A stretch of 64,000 nt of DNA from positions 2,046,001 to 2,110,000 of the forward strand of contig CAXXSS010000001.1 of the NCBI GenBank assembly GCA_963676865.2, in the 5' to 3' direction. The position numbers and the translations under genes were made by a program. This DNA comes from JAAYUD01 sp963676865. Lineage in GTDB: Bacteria > Bacteroidota > Bacteroidia > Bacteroidales > Bacteroidaceae. Positions 1 through 8,802 of this stretch are shown piece by piece (within the stretch, counting starts at the first letter, position 1; the number at the start of each line of letters is the position of its first letter). The notes below the pieces were generated by a model. It saw only the letters and a list, made by a program, of their open reading frames with translations. It did not search any database and was not told where the DNA came from.

Positions 1-1130
1 TTGAGGAGTGCTTCGTTTGCTGCCTTCATGTAGCTTACGCCGTCTGCCATGTTCACTTTCTGGGTGAATTGGGTAAACGATTCATAATAGTCGGCATTGA
101 TAGATGGCTTGCCTGCCTTACCGGGCTTTGTCTTGATGATGATAACGCCATTGGCACCTCTCACACCGTATACGGCGGTTGCAGAAGCATCTTTTAGAAT
201 AGTGAAAGATTCGATATCTTCGGGATCTATATCGTTGAATCCACGCTCTACACCGTCTACCAATACAAGTGGCGTCGATGTGTTTGGTGTCGATATACCT
301 CTGATCCATATATCGGCAGCATCTTTGCCCGGCTCTCCCGTGCGTTGCACGGCTATTACTCCCGCCAGACGTCCTGCCAATACTGTACTCAAACTTGCCG
401 AAGGGGTTTTCATGTCTTCCAACTTCAACGTCGATTGTGCACCGATGTTACTTATTTTGCGTTGTGTGCCATAACCGATGACAACCGTTTCTTCCAGCTC
501 GTTTACTTGTTCTTCCATGGTGGCTGCATAGAAATTATTGCTTTCAGTAAGTTTTACTTCCGTATCTTTGTATCCTACGTACTTCAGCTTTAGTATGCCC
601 GCTTTTCTAGTCGTTTGCACGGTATACAGACCGTCTATGTCTGTAATCGTACCATTCGATGTCTCTCCATCAACCAGCACGTTGACGCCTATTAGCGGAG
701 CGCCTTTTTCATCTGTTACGCGTCCCGTTATTTTCCTTTTTGAGACGGGACGCTGCTGATGATCGGGAGCTGCTTGAGCAGACTTTTTTTTCGAGACATA
801 GATTTGTCTGCCCGAAATGTGATAGATATAGGGCGTCTCTTTGAAAAGCTCTTGAAGCACTTCGTCGATTTTCTTATTTCGACAGCTTATAGTCACTCTC
901 TTAGTCAAGTCGATCGTGTTGTCGACATAGAAGAATATGTATGTGCTATTTTCTTCTATGGAATGGAACACTTCTTTCAAGGGCTTGTTGTTGGCTACCA
1001 CAGAGATGTTTTTTGCCTGAGCAAAACTGGTCAGTGGCATGATACAACACAGCCCGATCATAAGGAAGCCGATTGACAGATTAATCGCCTTTTTTCTTCT
1101 TTCGAATGTAGCGTTTCTGTTACTCATCAT
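1..1130 (-). CDS. SusC/RagA-family TonB-dependent receptor with STN domain (partial, C-terminus beyond window)
   Basis: Outer-membrane TonB-dependent transporter that imports a nutrient handed over by a SusD-type lipoprotein. I read it on the minus strand from ATG at 1130 (a second ATG follows at 1127); the frame stays open to base 1. Residues 1-38 form a signal peptide ending near SFAQA. An STN (secretin/TonB short N-terminal) domain follows at about 39-110, then a carboxypeptidase-like regulatory domain with ITGRVTDEKGAPLIGVNV, a TonB-box region with ETVVIGYGTQRK, and the start of the plug with PLVLVDGVERG and ILKDASATAVYGVRGANGV. The STN domain is known to contact FecR anti-sigma factors, and a FecR and an ECF sigma gene lie directly upstream on the same strand. 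The substrate cannot be told from the fragment. Confidence 0.93.
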   Translation of the reverse strand, partial: MMSNRNATFERRKKAINLSIGFLMIGLCCIMPLTSFAQAKNISVVANNKPLKEVFHSIEENSTYIFFYVDNTIDLTKRVTISCRNKKIDEVLQELFKETPYIYHISGRQIYVSKKKSAQAAPDHQQRPVSKRKITGRVTDEKGAPLIGVNVLVDGETSNGTITDIDGLYTVQTTRKAGILKLKYVGYKDTEVKLTESNNFYAATMEEQVNELEETVVIGYGTQRKISNIGAQSTLKLEDMKTPSASLSTVLAGRLAGVIAVQRTGEPGKDAADIWIRGISTPNTSTPLVLVDGVERGFNDIDPEDIESFTILKDASATAVYGVRGANGVIIIKTKPGKAGKPSINADYYESFTQFTQKVNMADGVSYMKAANEALL

Positions 1131-1251
1131 GTTTAAAAAACTCATAATATCATTTTTTGTTAACTATTAAATTTGAACAATAAATCCTCTAGGTGATAGT
1201 TTGGTATCACCCACTTTGTATAAATAATTTCATTATGTAATATGATTTTGG

Positions 1252-2451
1252 TTAGTTTCTCTTTCTCTCGATTATATAGGTTTTCGTTGGCGTGTTATAT
1301 TGGTATCTGATGGGAATGACAAACGACAGTCCTTGCAAAACGTTCTCGAAGTTGTCTTTCAAATCGATCTTTCCACTTCCCATCAGTTTGCATATCTCCG
1401 GATCGCATTTGACGTTTACGGCATAATAGGTTGACAATCGATTTAGAATTTCACTTAGGTTTTCGTTGTCGAAACAGTATATCCCATTTACCCACGAGGT
1501 ATAAGGATAGGTGTCGGTGTTTTCCACTACCTCTTTCCCCTGATTGGCATAGTACATCTGGTTGGGTCGCAAGATAGCTCTTGATGTTCTTCGCCCTATT
1601 TGTACCCGTCCCTCTACCAATACTACTCGTTGCGATTGTTCTGTTTCGTATGCTGTGATATTGAATTTTGTCCCCAATACTCTTACGTTCATGTATTTTG
1701 TTCTCACATAGAAGGGGCGTCTGGCATCTTTCGTCACTTCTATATAAATCTCTCCATCTACGTAAATCTCTCGTTTGTCTTTCGCAAATTTGGCGGGATA
1801 TACGAGTCTCGAACCCGAGTTTACCCATATCTTCGAACCGTCGGAGAGGGTCAGCATCGAACGTTTGCCACGTGGAATGATTAGCTGATTATACGCCGAT
1901 AGTTTGCTTTCGTCTATACATTCTTTATCCGTCTTTACGTTGGCTTTGTTGTATGCGATGTGCGATTCCTGTTGCTTTATTCTTAATATGTTGTTTTTCG
2001 AAAGGATAAGCAGGGCGTCGTTTGTCTTGGGCAGCGACAGCTTGTGTTGCTGCACGAAAGCCAGAATGCTCTCTGCCTTGTTCGATTGATCGCTGTGCAC
2101 GTAGTAGGCCAAACAGCCTACCAGTATCAATACTGCTGCGGCTATACTGCTCGAGTAGTATTTCCACCTTTGGCGTCTGCTTTTTCTGACCGTATCGTTC
2201 TCAATGCGTCCCCAGAGTTCCGATATCTCATCCTCTTCCAGAGAATCGTTGCTCTTGGGCATCTTTTGTATATACTCCTTGGCTGCTAAAAATTCGTTTA
2301 GGTTCTGCGGGTTCGAACATACAAACGACTTCCATAGATTCTCCGATTCTTTCGTAGGCTTTGCCATCGAAGAAATGAAAAAATCATCCTGTAGAAAGTC
2401 TTCTGTGGAGAATGAAGTGTATTGGTTATATGTTATATTGAAATCTTTCAT
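1252..2451 (-). CDS. FecR-family anti-sigma factor
   Basis: Inner-membrane anti-sigma factor expected to hold the ECF sigma factor encoded just upstream and release it when the STN-containing SusC receptor downstream is loaded. The 399-residue protein has a cytoplasmic N-terminal part of about 98 residues, one membrane helix at about 99-118, and a periplasmic FecR domain around 195-290 with IIPRGKRSMLTLSDGSKIWV and VDGEIYIEVTKDARRPFYV. A C-terminal DUF4974-like region (about 325-395) contains the usual LSEILNRLSTYYAVNVKCD pattern. Length and order are typical of Bacteroides FecR proteins. The 121-bp gap to the SusC start is compatible with one operon or with a sigma-dependent promoter between them; I cannot see a clear housekeeping -7 box there. 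Confidence 0.95.
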   Translation of the reverse strand: MKDFNITYNQYTSFSTEDFLQDDFFISSMAKPTKESENLWKSFVCSNPQNLNEFLAAKEYIQKMPKSNDSLEEDEISELWGRIENDTVRKSRRQRWKYYSSSIAAAVLILVGCLAYYVHSDQSNKAESILAFVQQHKLSLPKTNDALLILSKNNILRIKQQESHIAYNKANVKTDKECIDESKLSAYNQLIIPRGKRSMLTLSDGSKIWVNSGSRLVYPAKFAKDKREIYVDGEIYIEVTKDARRPFYVRTKYMNVRVLGTKFNITAYETEQSQRVVLVEGRVQIGRRTSRAILRPNQMYYANQGKEVVENTDTYPYTSWVNGIYCFDNENLSEILNRLSTYYAVNVKCDPEICKLMGSGKIDLKDNFENVLQGLSFVIPIRYQYNTPTKTYIIERKRN

Positions 2452-2480
2452 ACCGTTCTGTTAATATGACACTCGAGGTC

Positions 2481-3047
2481 CTATTTTATACTCACTTTTT
2501 TTGAGAAATCTTTTAAATGATGAATGGAACGCTGCAATATGTTCGATACCGACTGGTAGTTTATATTCAGAGCATTTCCGATTTCCGCTATACTCATTCC
2601 CTGTACGAATCGGTAATATACCACTTGCCGCTGCCTGTCGTTCAGCATCGACATCAGGTTATTGCAGAGTATTTTGTCTTCGTTTGTCTTTTCATGAAAC
2701 AGAAATGATGTCTCCGGTGTCTCGTCATCGCATCTTTCATCATCAGTCTCATCATAGGGAATGGATCTCTTGATCTTCAACGTGTTCAAAATGGAATTTC
2801 GAAGCGCTATGGACAGATAGCCCATCAGATTGTCTATGGGTTTAAGATTGTCGCGATTGGTGTACAACTTCACGAAAATATCGTGTATGCAATCCTTTAT
2901 GGTGTCTCTGTCATCGGTAAATTGCGTGCCGTACTGAAATAAATCTTTGACCGTGAGCTTATATATCTCGGCAAATGCATCATTATCTCCTTCCAAAAAT
3001 TGATTCCAAAGGGAGATGCAGGGTTTTGAAGACATATGAAACAACAT
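2481..3047 (-). CDS. ECF-type RNA polymerase sigma-70 factor
   Basis: Extracytoplasmic-function sigma factor of 188 residues, the first gene of a sigma/FecR/SusC signalling locus. Region 2 is visible at about 20-90 (FAEIYKLTVKDLFQYGTQF, then DCIHDIFVKLY), and region 4 at about 130-180 with NDRQRQVVYYRFVQGMSIAE and the helix-turn-helix INYQSVSNILQRSIHHL. It belongs to the family named 'RNA polymerase sigma-70 factor, Bacteroides expansion'. Two starts are possible, ATG 3047 (MLFHMSSK) and ATG 3035 (MSSK); the A-rich run before 3047 slightly favours the longer form. FecR follows 29 bp downstream, so the two are almost certainly co-transcribed. Confidence 0.94.
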   Translation of the reverse strand: MLFHMSSKPCISLWNQFLEGDNDAFAEIYKLTVKDLFQYGTQFTDDRDTIKDCIHDIFVKLYTNRDNLKPIDNLMGYLSIALRNSILNTLKIKRSIPYDETDDERCDDETPETSFLFHEKTNEDKILCNNLMSMLNDRQRQVVYYRFVQGMSIAEIGNALNINYQSVSNILQRSIHHLKDFSKKVSIK

Positions 3048-3089
3048 CTTTGTTAGTTTTGAAATTAGAGCATTCTATAACTTTTTATT

Positions 3090-3124
3090 CTGCCCCCGCG
3101 ATTCGTGTTTGTATCGTGGGGCAG
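3090..3124 (-). terminator. hairpin downstream of the serine hydrolase gene
   Basis: Inverted repeat with arms 3090-3102 and 3113-3124 (CTGCCCCCGCGAT against ATCGTGGGGCAG, one bulged base) and a 10-nt loop. It sits between the stop of the serine hydrolase (3148) and the start of the sigma gene (3047), both on the minus strand, so it probably ends the hydrolase transcript. No good U-tract follows on the minus strand. Confidence 0.6.
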
Positions 3125-3147
3125 CTTCTATTATATTTATAGTGGGC

Positions 3148-4488
3148 TCAGTGTGCTTTTGGTATGTGTGAATAAATAGCTTTCTGTAATTGGGGAAAGA
3201 TTGCCAAGTCCATTAGACGGGTGTTCCAGGGGAAGGGCGAAACGCGGTTGCACAAGAACACATAGATCAATTTGTTTTCGGGATCAACCCATACGTTGGT
3301 TCCCGTAAATCCTCCATGGCCGAAAGAACTGGCCGGAATAACTTGTTCGCTAGTGCCCTGAGCCGTTTTCTTCACCTTGGGGCGATCAAATCCCAGACCT
3401 CTGTGGCTGATTTTCGATTGTCTCGTCTCGAAGAGCGTGCATGTCGACTCCTTCAGGTAGCGTTTGCCGTTCAATGTGCCTTTATTCAGATACATCTGAT
3501 AGATTCTCGCCAAGTCCGATGCCGTAGAGTAGAGTCCTGCTTCTCCGGCCACACCACCCATATAGGCGGCCACTTCGTCTTGCGTATAGCCGCATATCTC
3601 TTTGGCATTTCGCAATGCGTCTTGTGTCACCGTAGGCACAATTTCTCTCTTCTCAAAGCGGCGCGAGGGTAGAAATAGTGTTCTCGTCGCCCTCATCGGC
3701 AGATAGAATTCGTTCTCTACATAGTCCGACAGCGAACGCTTGGTGATGGATTCTACCACCCACTGCAACAAGATGAAGCCGATGTCACTATACTGATAGT
3801 GATGAGGCTGATATTTGTATTTTACGATGTCGCTCTTCAGTGTGTCTATGTAGCTTTTGTCGAGCCACATTTTATCGTACACATGCAGTGTGTGTATGTT
3901 GTCTTTGGTTGCCGTAATGGCATCCTTTCTATATCTGAATTGCGAGATAAAGGCTTTCTTGTCTATTTGTACTACATGATCTTTGTCCGGAGTTTCTTGC
4001 AACAGTGCGCCGGTGATGCTCTGGGGATCGATGGCTTTATAATAGAAGCTGATGGTGCTGGGCAACCCCGATTCATGAAACAACAGATCTTCAATGGTGA
4101 TGTTCTCTTTGTCGGTGTGTTGCAAGAAGGGCAAGAAGGCCGAAACCTTGTCCGTCAGCTTCACTTTGCCTTGCTCGTAGAGCCGCATGATGGCTGGTAG
4201 GGTTGCTGTCGTTTTTGTGACTGAAGCCAGGTCGTACAGATCGGTAGATTGCACTTCTCTTTTTGTCAGGGCAGAGTGGTAGCCATAACATTTGCTCAGT
4301 AGCGTATGACCGTCTTGAACGATTACGATTTGACATCCGGGATAGGCTCCCTTTTCAATTCCTCGCGTTGCAACCGAATCGATGGAGCGCTCCATTGCTG
4401 CAATATTCGTTTTTAGTGTTTGTGACCATAGTATCGGCGATGCAAAAAGTAGTAATGCAAAGGATATTAGTAACTTCTTCTTATTCAT
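3148..4488 (-). CDS. secreted class C beta-lactamase-like serine hydrolase
   Basis: Penicillin-binding-protein/beta-lactamase class C fold serine hydrolase of 446 residues, exported by a signal peptide at about 1-22 (MNKKKLLISF... ending WSQ). Three family motifs are visible: the SxxK nucleophile motif SVTK at 89-92, a YSD at 233-235 in the place of the YxN motif, and HGG in GHGGFTGTNVW near residue 397 as the third box. The family covers D-alanyl-D-alanine carboxypeptidases, esterases and amidases, and the sequence does not tell which. In many Bacteroides this domain is fused to a glycoside hydrolase family 3 enzyme; here it stands alone and is near full length for the single-domain form. 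A hairpin at 3090-3124 separates it from the sigma locus. Confidence 0.9.
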   Translation of the reverse strand: MNKKKLLISFALLLFASPILWSQTLKTNIAAMERSIDSVATRGIEKGAYPGCQIVIVQDGHTLLSKCYGYHSALTKREVQSTDLYDLASVTKTTATLPAIMRLYEQGKVKLTDKVSAFLPFLQHTDKENITIEDLLFHESGLPSTISFYYKAIDPQSITGALLQETPDKDHVVQIDKKAFISQFRYRKDAITATKDNIHTLHVYDKMWLDKSYIDTLKSDIVKYKYQPHHYQYSDIGFILLQWVVESITKRSLSDYVENEFYLPMRATRTLFLPSRRFEKREIVPTVTQDALRNAKEICGYTQDEVAAYMGGVAGEAGLYSTASDLARIYQMYLNKGTLNGKRYLKESTCTLFETRQSKISHRGLGFDRPKVKKTAQGTSEQVIPASSFGHGGFTGTNVWVDPENKLIYVFLCNRVSPFPWNTRLMDLAIFPQLQKAIYSHIPKAH

Positions 4489-4614
4489 AATCCATGTTTT
4501 AAGGTACAGTATTATAATTTGTGACTGTCACATCTTAAAAGACAATGTTCAAGTCGTTATATATGTTAACAAGTGTATAATAAACGTTAATAAAACAGAT
4601 TTATTTTTATTGTT

Positions 4615-7077
4615 CTACATCGGATCTACATCATAATAAACAATGCACGATTTAAATTCTTTTTCTTTCATAAGCTCTTCTTCGATGCGGCGCAGTCTGC
4701 TGCGGGCGTCACTGATTGATGCTGTGAGTTCTATCTTTAAAACGATTTTACGGATAAAGAGTTGTTGTATTCTTCCTACCGGGGGTTTGTCTGGGCCGAT
4801 GACTCTTTCGCCAAACTCTCTTCGCAGGGCTATACTCATGGCTCTGGAGAGTAGCTCTACCTGCTTTTCGTCGCGATGTTTCAAATAAACATAGATCAGG
4901 TGGCAGAAGGGCGGGTATCTGAATAGCTGCCGCTCTTCCAACTGCACATTCACCATTCCCTCATAGTCGTGGCGCATCACTTGCTTCATGATGGGCTGCT
5001 TCACGTCTAATGTCTGAACGATGACCAACCCCTGTTTTTCTTTTCTTCCCGAACGGCCGGCTACTTGTGCCATCAGCTGAAACGAACGTTCGTACGAACG
5101 AAAATCGGGATAATTGAGCATGCTGTCCGCATCGAGAATACCTACAATACTCACGTTGTCGAAATCCAGTCCTTTCGATATCATCTGGGTACCGATGAGG
5201 ATGTCTATTTCTTTGTTCTCAAACTTGGAGATGATTTTCTCGTACGAAGAGCGACTTCGGGTGGTGTCCAAATCCATTCGGGCTACCCGTGCGGCAGGAA
5301 AAATCTCTTGAATGCCGTCTTCTATCTTTTCTGTCCCGAAACCGCGATCGTTGAGCTCTGTGCTGTCGCACGCAGGGCATTTCGCAGGCACGGGTATGGT
5401 ATATCCGCAGTAGTGGCACGTCAGTTGGTGCAGCCTCTTATGATAAGTCAGACTTACGTCGCACTGAACGCAGCGAGGTACCCAGCCGCACGTGTGGCAC
5501 ATGATCATTGGAGCAAAACCTCTTCTGTTCTGGAACAAAATAATTTGTTCATGTCCTTGTAGGGCGGTGCTTATGTGCTTGATGAGCTCAAAAGAAAAGA
5601 TGCCGTTCACCTGTCGGGTGCGGCGCATTTCTTTCATGTCTACGGGTAATATTTCGGGAAGTTTGATGTCCTGAAAGCGATGGGAGAGGGAGACGATGCC
5701 GTATTTGCCGCTTTGTGCGTTGTACCAGCTTTCGATGCTCGGAGTGGCTGTTCCCAACAGGGTCTTTGCTCCCTGATACGAGGCTAGCACGATGGCGGCG
5801 TTGCGGGCATGGTATCTCGGTGCGGGATCTTGTTGCTTGTAGGTCGTCTCGTGTTCTTCGTCTACGATAATCAATCCCAAGTTGCGATAAGGCAGAAAGA
5901 TAGACGAACGCACACCGAGTATCACGTCGTATGGCTCCTCGCTCAGTTGCTTGCGCCATATCTCCACTCGTTCGGCATCCGGAAACTTAGAATGATAGAT
6001 GCCTATTTGAGTGCCGAATACTTGCTTCAGCCGATGCGTAATTTGCGTTGTCAAGGCTATTTCGGGCAGCAGATAGAGCGCTTGTTTGCCTGCTTTTATG
6101 GTTTCGGCTATCAAGTGAATGTATATCTCCGTTTTGCCGCTCGACGTTACGCCATGCAGCAGACAGACATTCTTGGTGTCGAAACACGATCTTATTTCTT
6201 GATAGGCGGTTTGCTGAAAGGTATTCAGCTCTTTGTACGGACTTACGGCCTGCTCGCTCGTGTCCAGTCGTCCGATGTCTTCGGTGTAAGTCTCGAAGAT
6301 GTTTTTGTCGATCAATGCTTTCAATACACCCGGCAGCACCTCGGCAGCCGCTAGTAATTCCTGCTTCGATACGGGCTTCGGCTCTTGCTTTTTCAGTATC
6401 CCCGATAGTTCTACGTATTTCATCAGCAGTGCAATCTGCTTGGGAGCCTGCTTCATCAGTACGAACAGCTTTTGCAGCCTGTCTTCGTCCATTTCATCCT
6501 TCAGCCGTACTCGTATTTCCAACTTGGGATGATAGTTGTCTTTCAGGTTCTCCGATACGATGATAGCTTCGCTTTCTATCAGCGAACGGATGACGGGCAG
6601 TATACTCTTTTTCTCGCCGAGTCCTTTTTGCAGCTCTTTTACGCTTATGTGCTTCACGTCGTTCAGCACTTCCAGTATCTTTTTCTCCGTTTCAGAGAGA
6701 GATTCATCATCGGGGCGATGGCTCTCATTCAGCTCTACTATCGTTTCGCTTTCCACCTTCAGTCCCGACGGCAGAGCCGCCTTGAATACATCTCCCACGG
6801 TGCACAGATAGTAGTTGGCTATCCATTGCCAGAAATCCAATTGGTACGGCCGTACGATCGACGATTGATCTAATACGGCCGTTACCGATTTTATCTTAAA
6901 GTCTTTCGGCGTTTCGTTGTGTATCTTTGCCACGACAGCCGTGTACGATTTCGAGGTCCCGAAAGGCACTACTACACGACTCCCTATCACTACTTTATCT
7001 TCGTCTACCAGCGATAGTGAGTAAGTAAAATAGCGGTCTAATGGTAGCGGCAAGATAACATCAACAAACGTCTTCAC
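4615..7077 (-). CDS. priA: primosomal protein N' (replication restart helicase PriA)
   Basis: Superfamily 2 DNA helicase that recognises stalled or repaired replication forks and starts reloading of the replicative helicase in the cytoplasm. The 820-residue product has an N-terminal 3'-DNA-binding domain (about 1-105), a winged-helix-like region, then the helicase core: Walker A GVTSSGKTE at 309-317 and the Walker B/DEEH box IIVDEEHETTYKQQ at about 404-415. The zinc-binding insert has four CxxC pairs between about 515 and 575 (CHTCGW, CVQC, CHYCGY, CPAC), and helicase motifs continue through QMISKGLDFDNV and QVAGRSGR. Length and architecture are complete. It lies 16 bp beyond the small barrel protein gene at 7093, on the same strand. 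Confidence 0.98.
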   Translation of the reverse strand: MKTFVDVILPLPLDRYFTYSLSLVDEDKVVIGSRVVVPFGTSKSYTAVVAKIHNETPKDFKIKSVTAVLDQSSIVRPYQLDFWQWIANYYLCTVGDVFKAALPSGLKVESETIVELNESHRPDDESLSETEKKILEVLNDVKHISVKELQKGLGEKKSILPVIRSLIESEAIIVSENLKDNYHPKLEIRVRLKDEMDEDRLQKLFVLMKQAPKQIALLMKYVELSGILKKQEPKPVSKQELLAAAEVLPGVLKALIDKNIFETYTEDIGRLDTSEQAVSPYKELNTFQQTAYQEIRSCFDTKNVCLLHGVTSSGKTEIYIHLIAETIKAGKQALYLLPEIALTTQITHRLKQVFGTQIGIYHSKFPDAERVEIWRKQLSEEPYDVILGVRSSIFLPYRNLGLIIVDEEHETTYKQQDPAPRYHARNAAIVLASYQGAKTLLGTATPSIESWYNAQSGKYGIVSLSHRFQDIKLPEILPVDMKEMRRTRQVNGIFSFELIKHISTALQGHEQIILFQNRRGFAPMIMCHTCGWVPRCVQCDVSLTYHKRLHQLTCHYCGYTIPVPAKCPACDSTELNDRGFGTEKIEDGIQEIFPAARVARMDLDTTRSRSSYEKIISKFENKEIDILIGTQMISKGLDFDNVSIVGILDADSMLNYPDFRSYERSFQLMAQVAGRSGRKEKQGLVIVQTLDVKQPIMKQVMRHDYEGMVNVQLEERQLFRYPPFCHLIYVYLKHRDEKQVELLSRAMSIALRREFGERVIGPDKPPVGRIQQLFIRKIVLKIELTASISDARSRLRRIEEELMKEKEFKSCIVYYDVDPM

Positions 7078-7092
7078 TATAAATGCAGTTCT

Positions 7093-7686
7093 TTAGAAGA
7101 ACCATGCGGCACCAAACTGCCAAGATTTATTTTTGCAATTGCGCTCTTGTCCTTGGGCTATTCTGTCTATATAAGTAGCTGTATTGTTCACCGGTAAGTT
7201 ATAGTTTCCACTCAGTTGTACATGTTTGAACAATTTGAATCCAATACCGAAATTGAAACTCAAATTCGCTGTTTTGAAAGTATAATCGTTCATGTTGTCG
7301 TACGCGTGTTTATCCATATTATAGGCGAATTGTGGTCCGGCAAAGAAGAAAATACCTGCCAGCGAGTTACCTATTGTATATTTTAAGTTCACCGGTATTT
7401 CTATTTCTTTTTGTCGTACGGTCTTTAAGTCACCTCTTTCCGTGTCGATGCCCTTTTGCGAGTAGAGCAACGAACCTTCAAGTCCGAATCCTACGAAAGG
7501 AATTTTCAGCTCGGCAGTTGGGCCAAAGAAGAACCCCGTATAATTTTGACCGGTCAGGTTACCGTTGAATGTAGGCTTCGAATCGTTTACCCCACCCTTT
7601 ACGCCAAATTTTATTAATTGAGCATTAGCAGGAATTGCAAGCATCAGCGCTATTGCAACAAGGAATGTACTTAAAATCTTTTTCAT
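7093..7686 (-). CDS. small outer-membrane beta-barrel (porin-like) protein
   Basis: Predicted outer-membrane beta-barrel of 197 residues with signal peptide MKKILSTFLVAIALMLAIPA followed by NAQ. It has alternating hydrophobic strands and ends in the aromatic QFGAAWFF, the usual C-terminal signal for the barrel-assembly machinery. It matches the generic 'porin family / PorT-like' eight-stranded barrels of Bacteroidetes; no specific ligand can be named. I chose ATG 7686 rather than an in-frame ATG at 7716 because a -7 box (rc TATCTTTG, 7718-7725) lies immediately upstream, which would put 7716 at or before the transcription start, and because 7686 opens exactly with the signal peptide. priA follows 16 bp downstream. 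Confidence 0.82.
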   Translation of the reverse strand: MKKILSTFLVAIALMLAIPANAQLIKFGVKGGVNDSKPTFNGNLTGQNYTGFFFGPTAELKIPFVGFGLEGSLLYSQKGIDTERGDLKTVRQKEIEIPVNLKYTIGNSLAGIFFFAGPQFAYNMDKHAYDNMNDYTFKTANLSFNFGIGFKLFKHVQLSGNYNLPVNNTATYIDRIAQGQERNCKNKSWQFGAAWFF

Positions 7687-7717
7687 AATTAATCTTATTT
7701 TTTTTGATTTCATCATG

Positions 7718-7725
7718 CAAAGATA
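7718..7725 (-). promoter_or_regulatory. -7 promoter box for the barrel protein gene
   Basis: On the minus strand the sequence reads TATCTTTG, matching the Bacteroides -7 consensus TAnnTTTG, 32 bp upstream of ATG 7686. A TTTG at 7750-7753 (minus strand) could be the -33 box, with a 24-bp gap that is slightly longer than usual. Confidence 0.6.
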
Positions 7726-7820
7726 AGATATTGTGCATATTGTTTATTTCAAATTCCTATAAAAATAGCTAAGAACCGAAAAATATCGACCAAACGCTGC
7801 AATCTCTCGAAAAAATGTAC

Positions 7821-7828
7821 TACTTTTG
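7821..7828 (+). promoter_or_regulatory. -7 promoter box for tRNA-Ser
   Basis: TACTTTTG matches TAnnTTTG and ends 16 bp before the mature tRNA 5' end, a suitable distance for a tRNA promoter. Confidence 0.6.
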
Positions 7829-7844
7829 CATCGTTCATTCAAAG

Positions 7845-7931
7845 GGAAAGATGCCAGAGTGATCGAATGGGCCAGACTCGAAATCTGGTGAACGGCTTGC
7901 TGTTCCGGGGGTTTGAATCCCTCTCTTTCCG
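7845..7931 (+). tRNA. tRNA-Ser (anticodon CGA)
   Basis: The acceptor stem GGAAAGA (7845-7851) pairs with TCTTTCC (7924-7930), and G7931 is the discriminator. The anticodon arm CCAGA/TCTGG closes the seven-base loop CTCGAAA, giving anticodon CGA, which reads UCG serine codons. The long variable arm (about TGAACGGCTTGCTGTTC) and the T-arm GGGGGTTTGAATCCCTC are typical of class II tRNA-Ser. CCA is not fully encoded. I looked for a repeat of its 3' end elsewhere in the window, which would mark an island attachment site, and saw none. Confidence 0.95.
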
Positions 7932-8150
7932 CATATTTTGATTCAAAATCAATTAATTAAGGGAATAAAGCTCTTGCTTCATTCCTTTTTTTTCTTGACC
8001 ATGAATTTGCAGATTAGACCATTCAGATATTGGTATTATGCCGACTGGTGTTTAATTGATTAGAGAGGACAAGGAGGGTAGTGCAATATATTAAGTAGAC
8101 TTGATATAGAATTTGCTGTTTTAGCTTTTGAATGATATAGAAGTGATATA

Positions 8151-8726
8151 ATGATTAATTCAAGCATAAAAGAATATGTTCTAAAAGTTTATCCTTTTTC
8201 AGAAGATGAGCTCTTGACTATCGCTCCCTACTTTCATAAAATATTACTCAATAGAGGAACAGATTTGCTACGCGAAGGAGCACTCTGTAATTCTATTTAC
8301 CTTGTGGAGTCTGGAAGCCTTCGAAATTTTTATACTAAAGAAGACGGATCAGATGTGAATCTACACTTTACGTTTGAAGGAGAATATACCACCAGCTTTA
8401 TGGCTTATCTGAATCGTGAGCCTTCCCAGCTAACAATTCAGGCCATGGAAGACACAGTCGTTTGGCAACTCAACCTTCGACATTATCCCCGTCCAAAAGA
8501 TTCTAATAATCCATTTTCAACTTATATCAGAAGGTTGGCTATACGATTACTGATATCTACGGAGGAACATTACAACATGCTGATGATGAATAATCCTGTA
8601 GAGCGTTATCAATATATACTAACCAACAAACCTTTTTTGCTTCAAAAAGTTTCTCTCGGTCATCTCGCTTCCTATCTTGGCATTACGCGAGAAACACTTA
8701 GCCGTATACGAAATAACAAGTACTGA
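8151..8726 (+). CDS. Crp/Fnr-family transcriptional regulator
   Basis: Cytoplasmic DNA-binding regulator of 191 residues. The cyclic-nucleotide-binding-like beta-roll spans about 15-115 (LLREGALCNSIYLVESGSLR), followed by a dimerisation helix (about 120-145) and a C-terminal helix-turn-helix at 167-188 (VSLGHLASYLGITRETLSRI). The beta-roll lacks the full phosphate-binding cassette of E. coli CRP, as is common in Bacteroidetes members, so a cAMP ligand is not implied. It is followed 77 bp later by an MFS exporter gene whose promoter carries a Crp/Fnr-type palindrome (8733-8746), so local control of the exporter is likely. Confidence 0.93.
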   Translation: MINSSIKEYVLKVYPFSEDELLTIAPYFHKILLNRGTDLLREGALCNSIYLVESGSLRNFYTKEDGSDVNLHFTFEGEYTTSFMAYLNREPSQLTIQAMEDTVVWQLNLRHYPRPKDSNNPFSTYIRRLAIRLLISTEEHYNMLMMNNPVERYQYILTNKPFLLQKVSLGHLASYLGITRETLSRIRNNKY

Positions 8727-8732
8727 CCTTTT

Positions 8733-8776
8733 TTGATAAATATCACAGAGTAGCGATACCGGAAAAACTAATTTTG
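8733..8776 (+). promoter_or_regulatory. Crp/Fnr-like operator plus -7 box of the MFS gene
   Basis: TTGAT-AAAT-ATCAC at 8733-8746 matches the FNR/CRP-class palindrome TTGATnnnnATCAA with one mismatch. The -7 box TAATTTTG is at 8769-8776 with no good -33 TTTG. The operator centre lies about 43 bp upstream of the expected start site, the usual place for a class II activator site. Confidence 0.6.
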
Positions 8777-8802
8777 CACTGTCAAAATAAAATAGTTTGA
8801 AA

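Noticed and set aside
7845..7931. tRNA-Ser as attachment site of an integrated island
   Set aside because: No integrase gene and no second copy of the tRNA 3' end were seen in the window.
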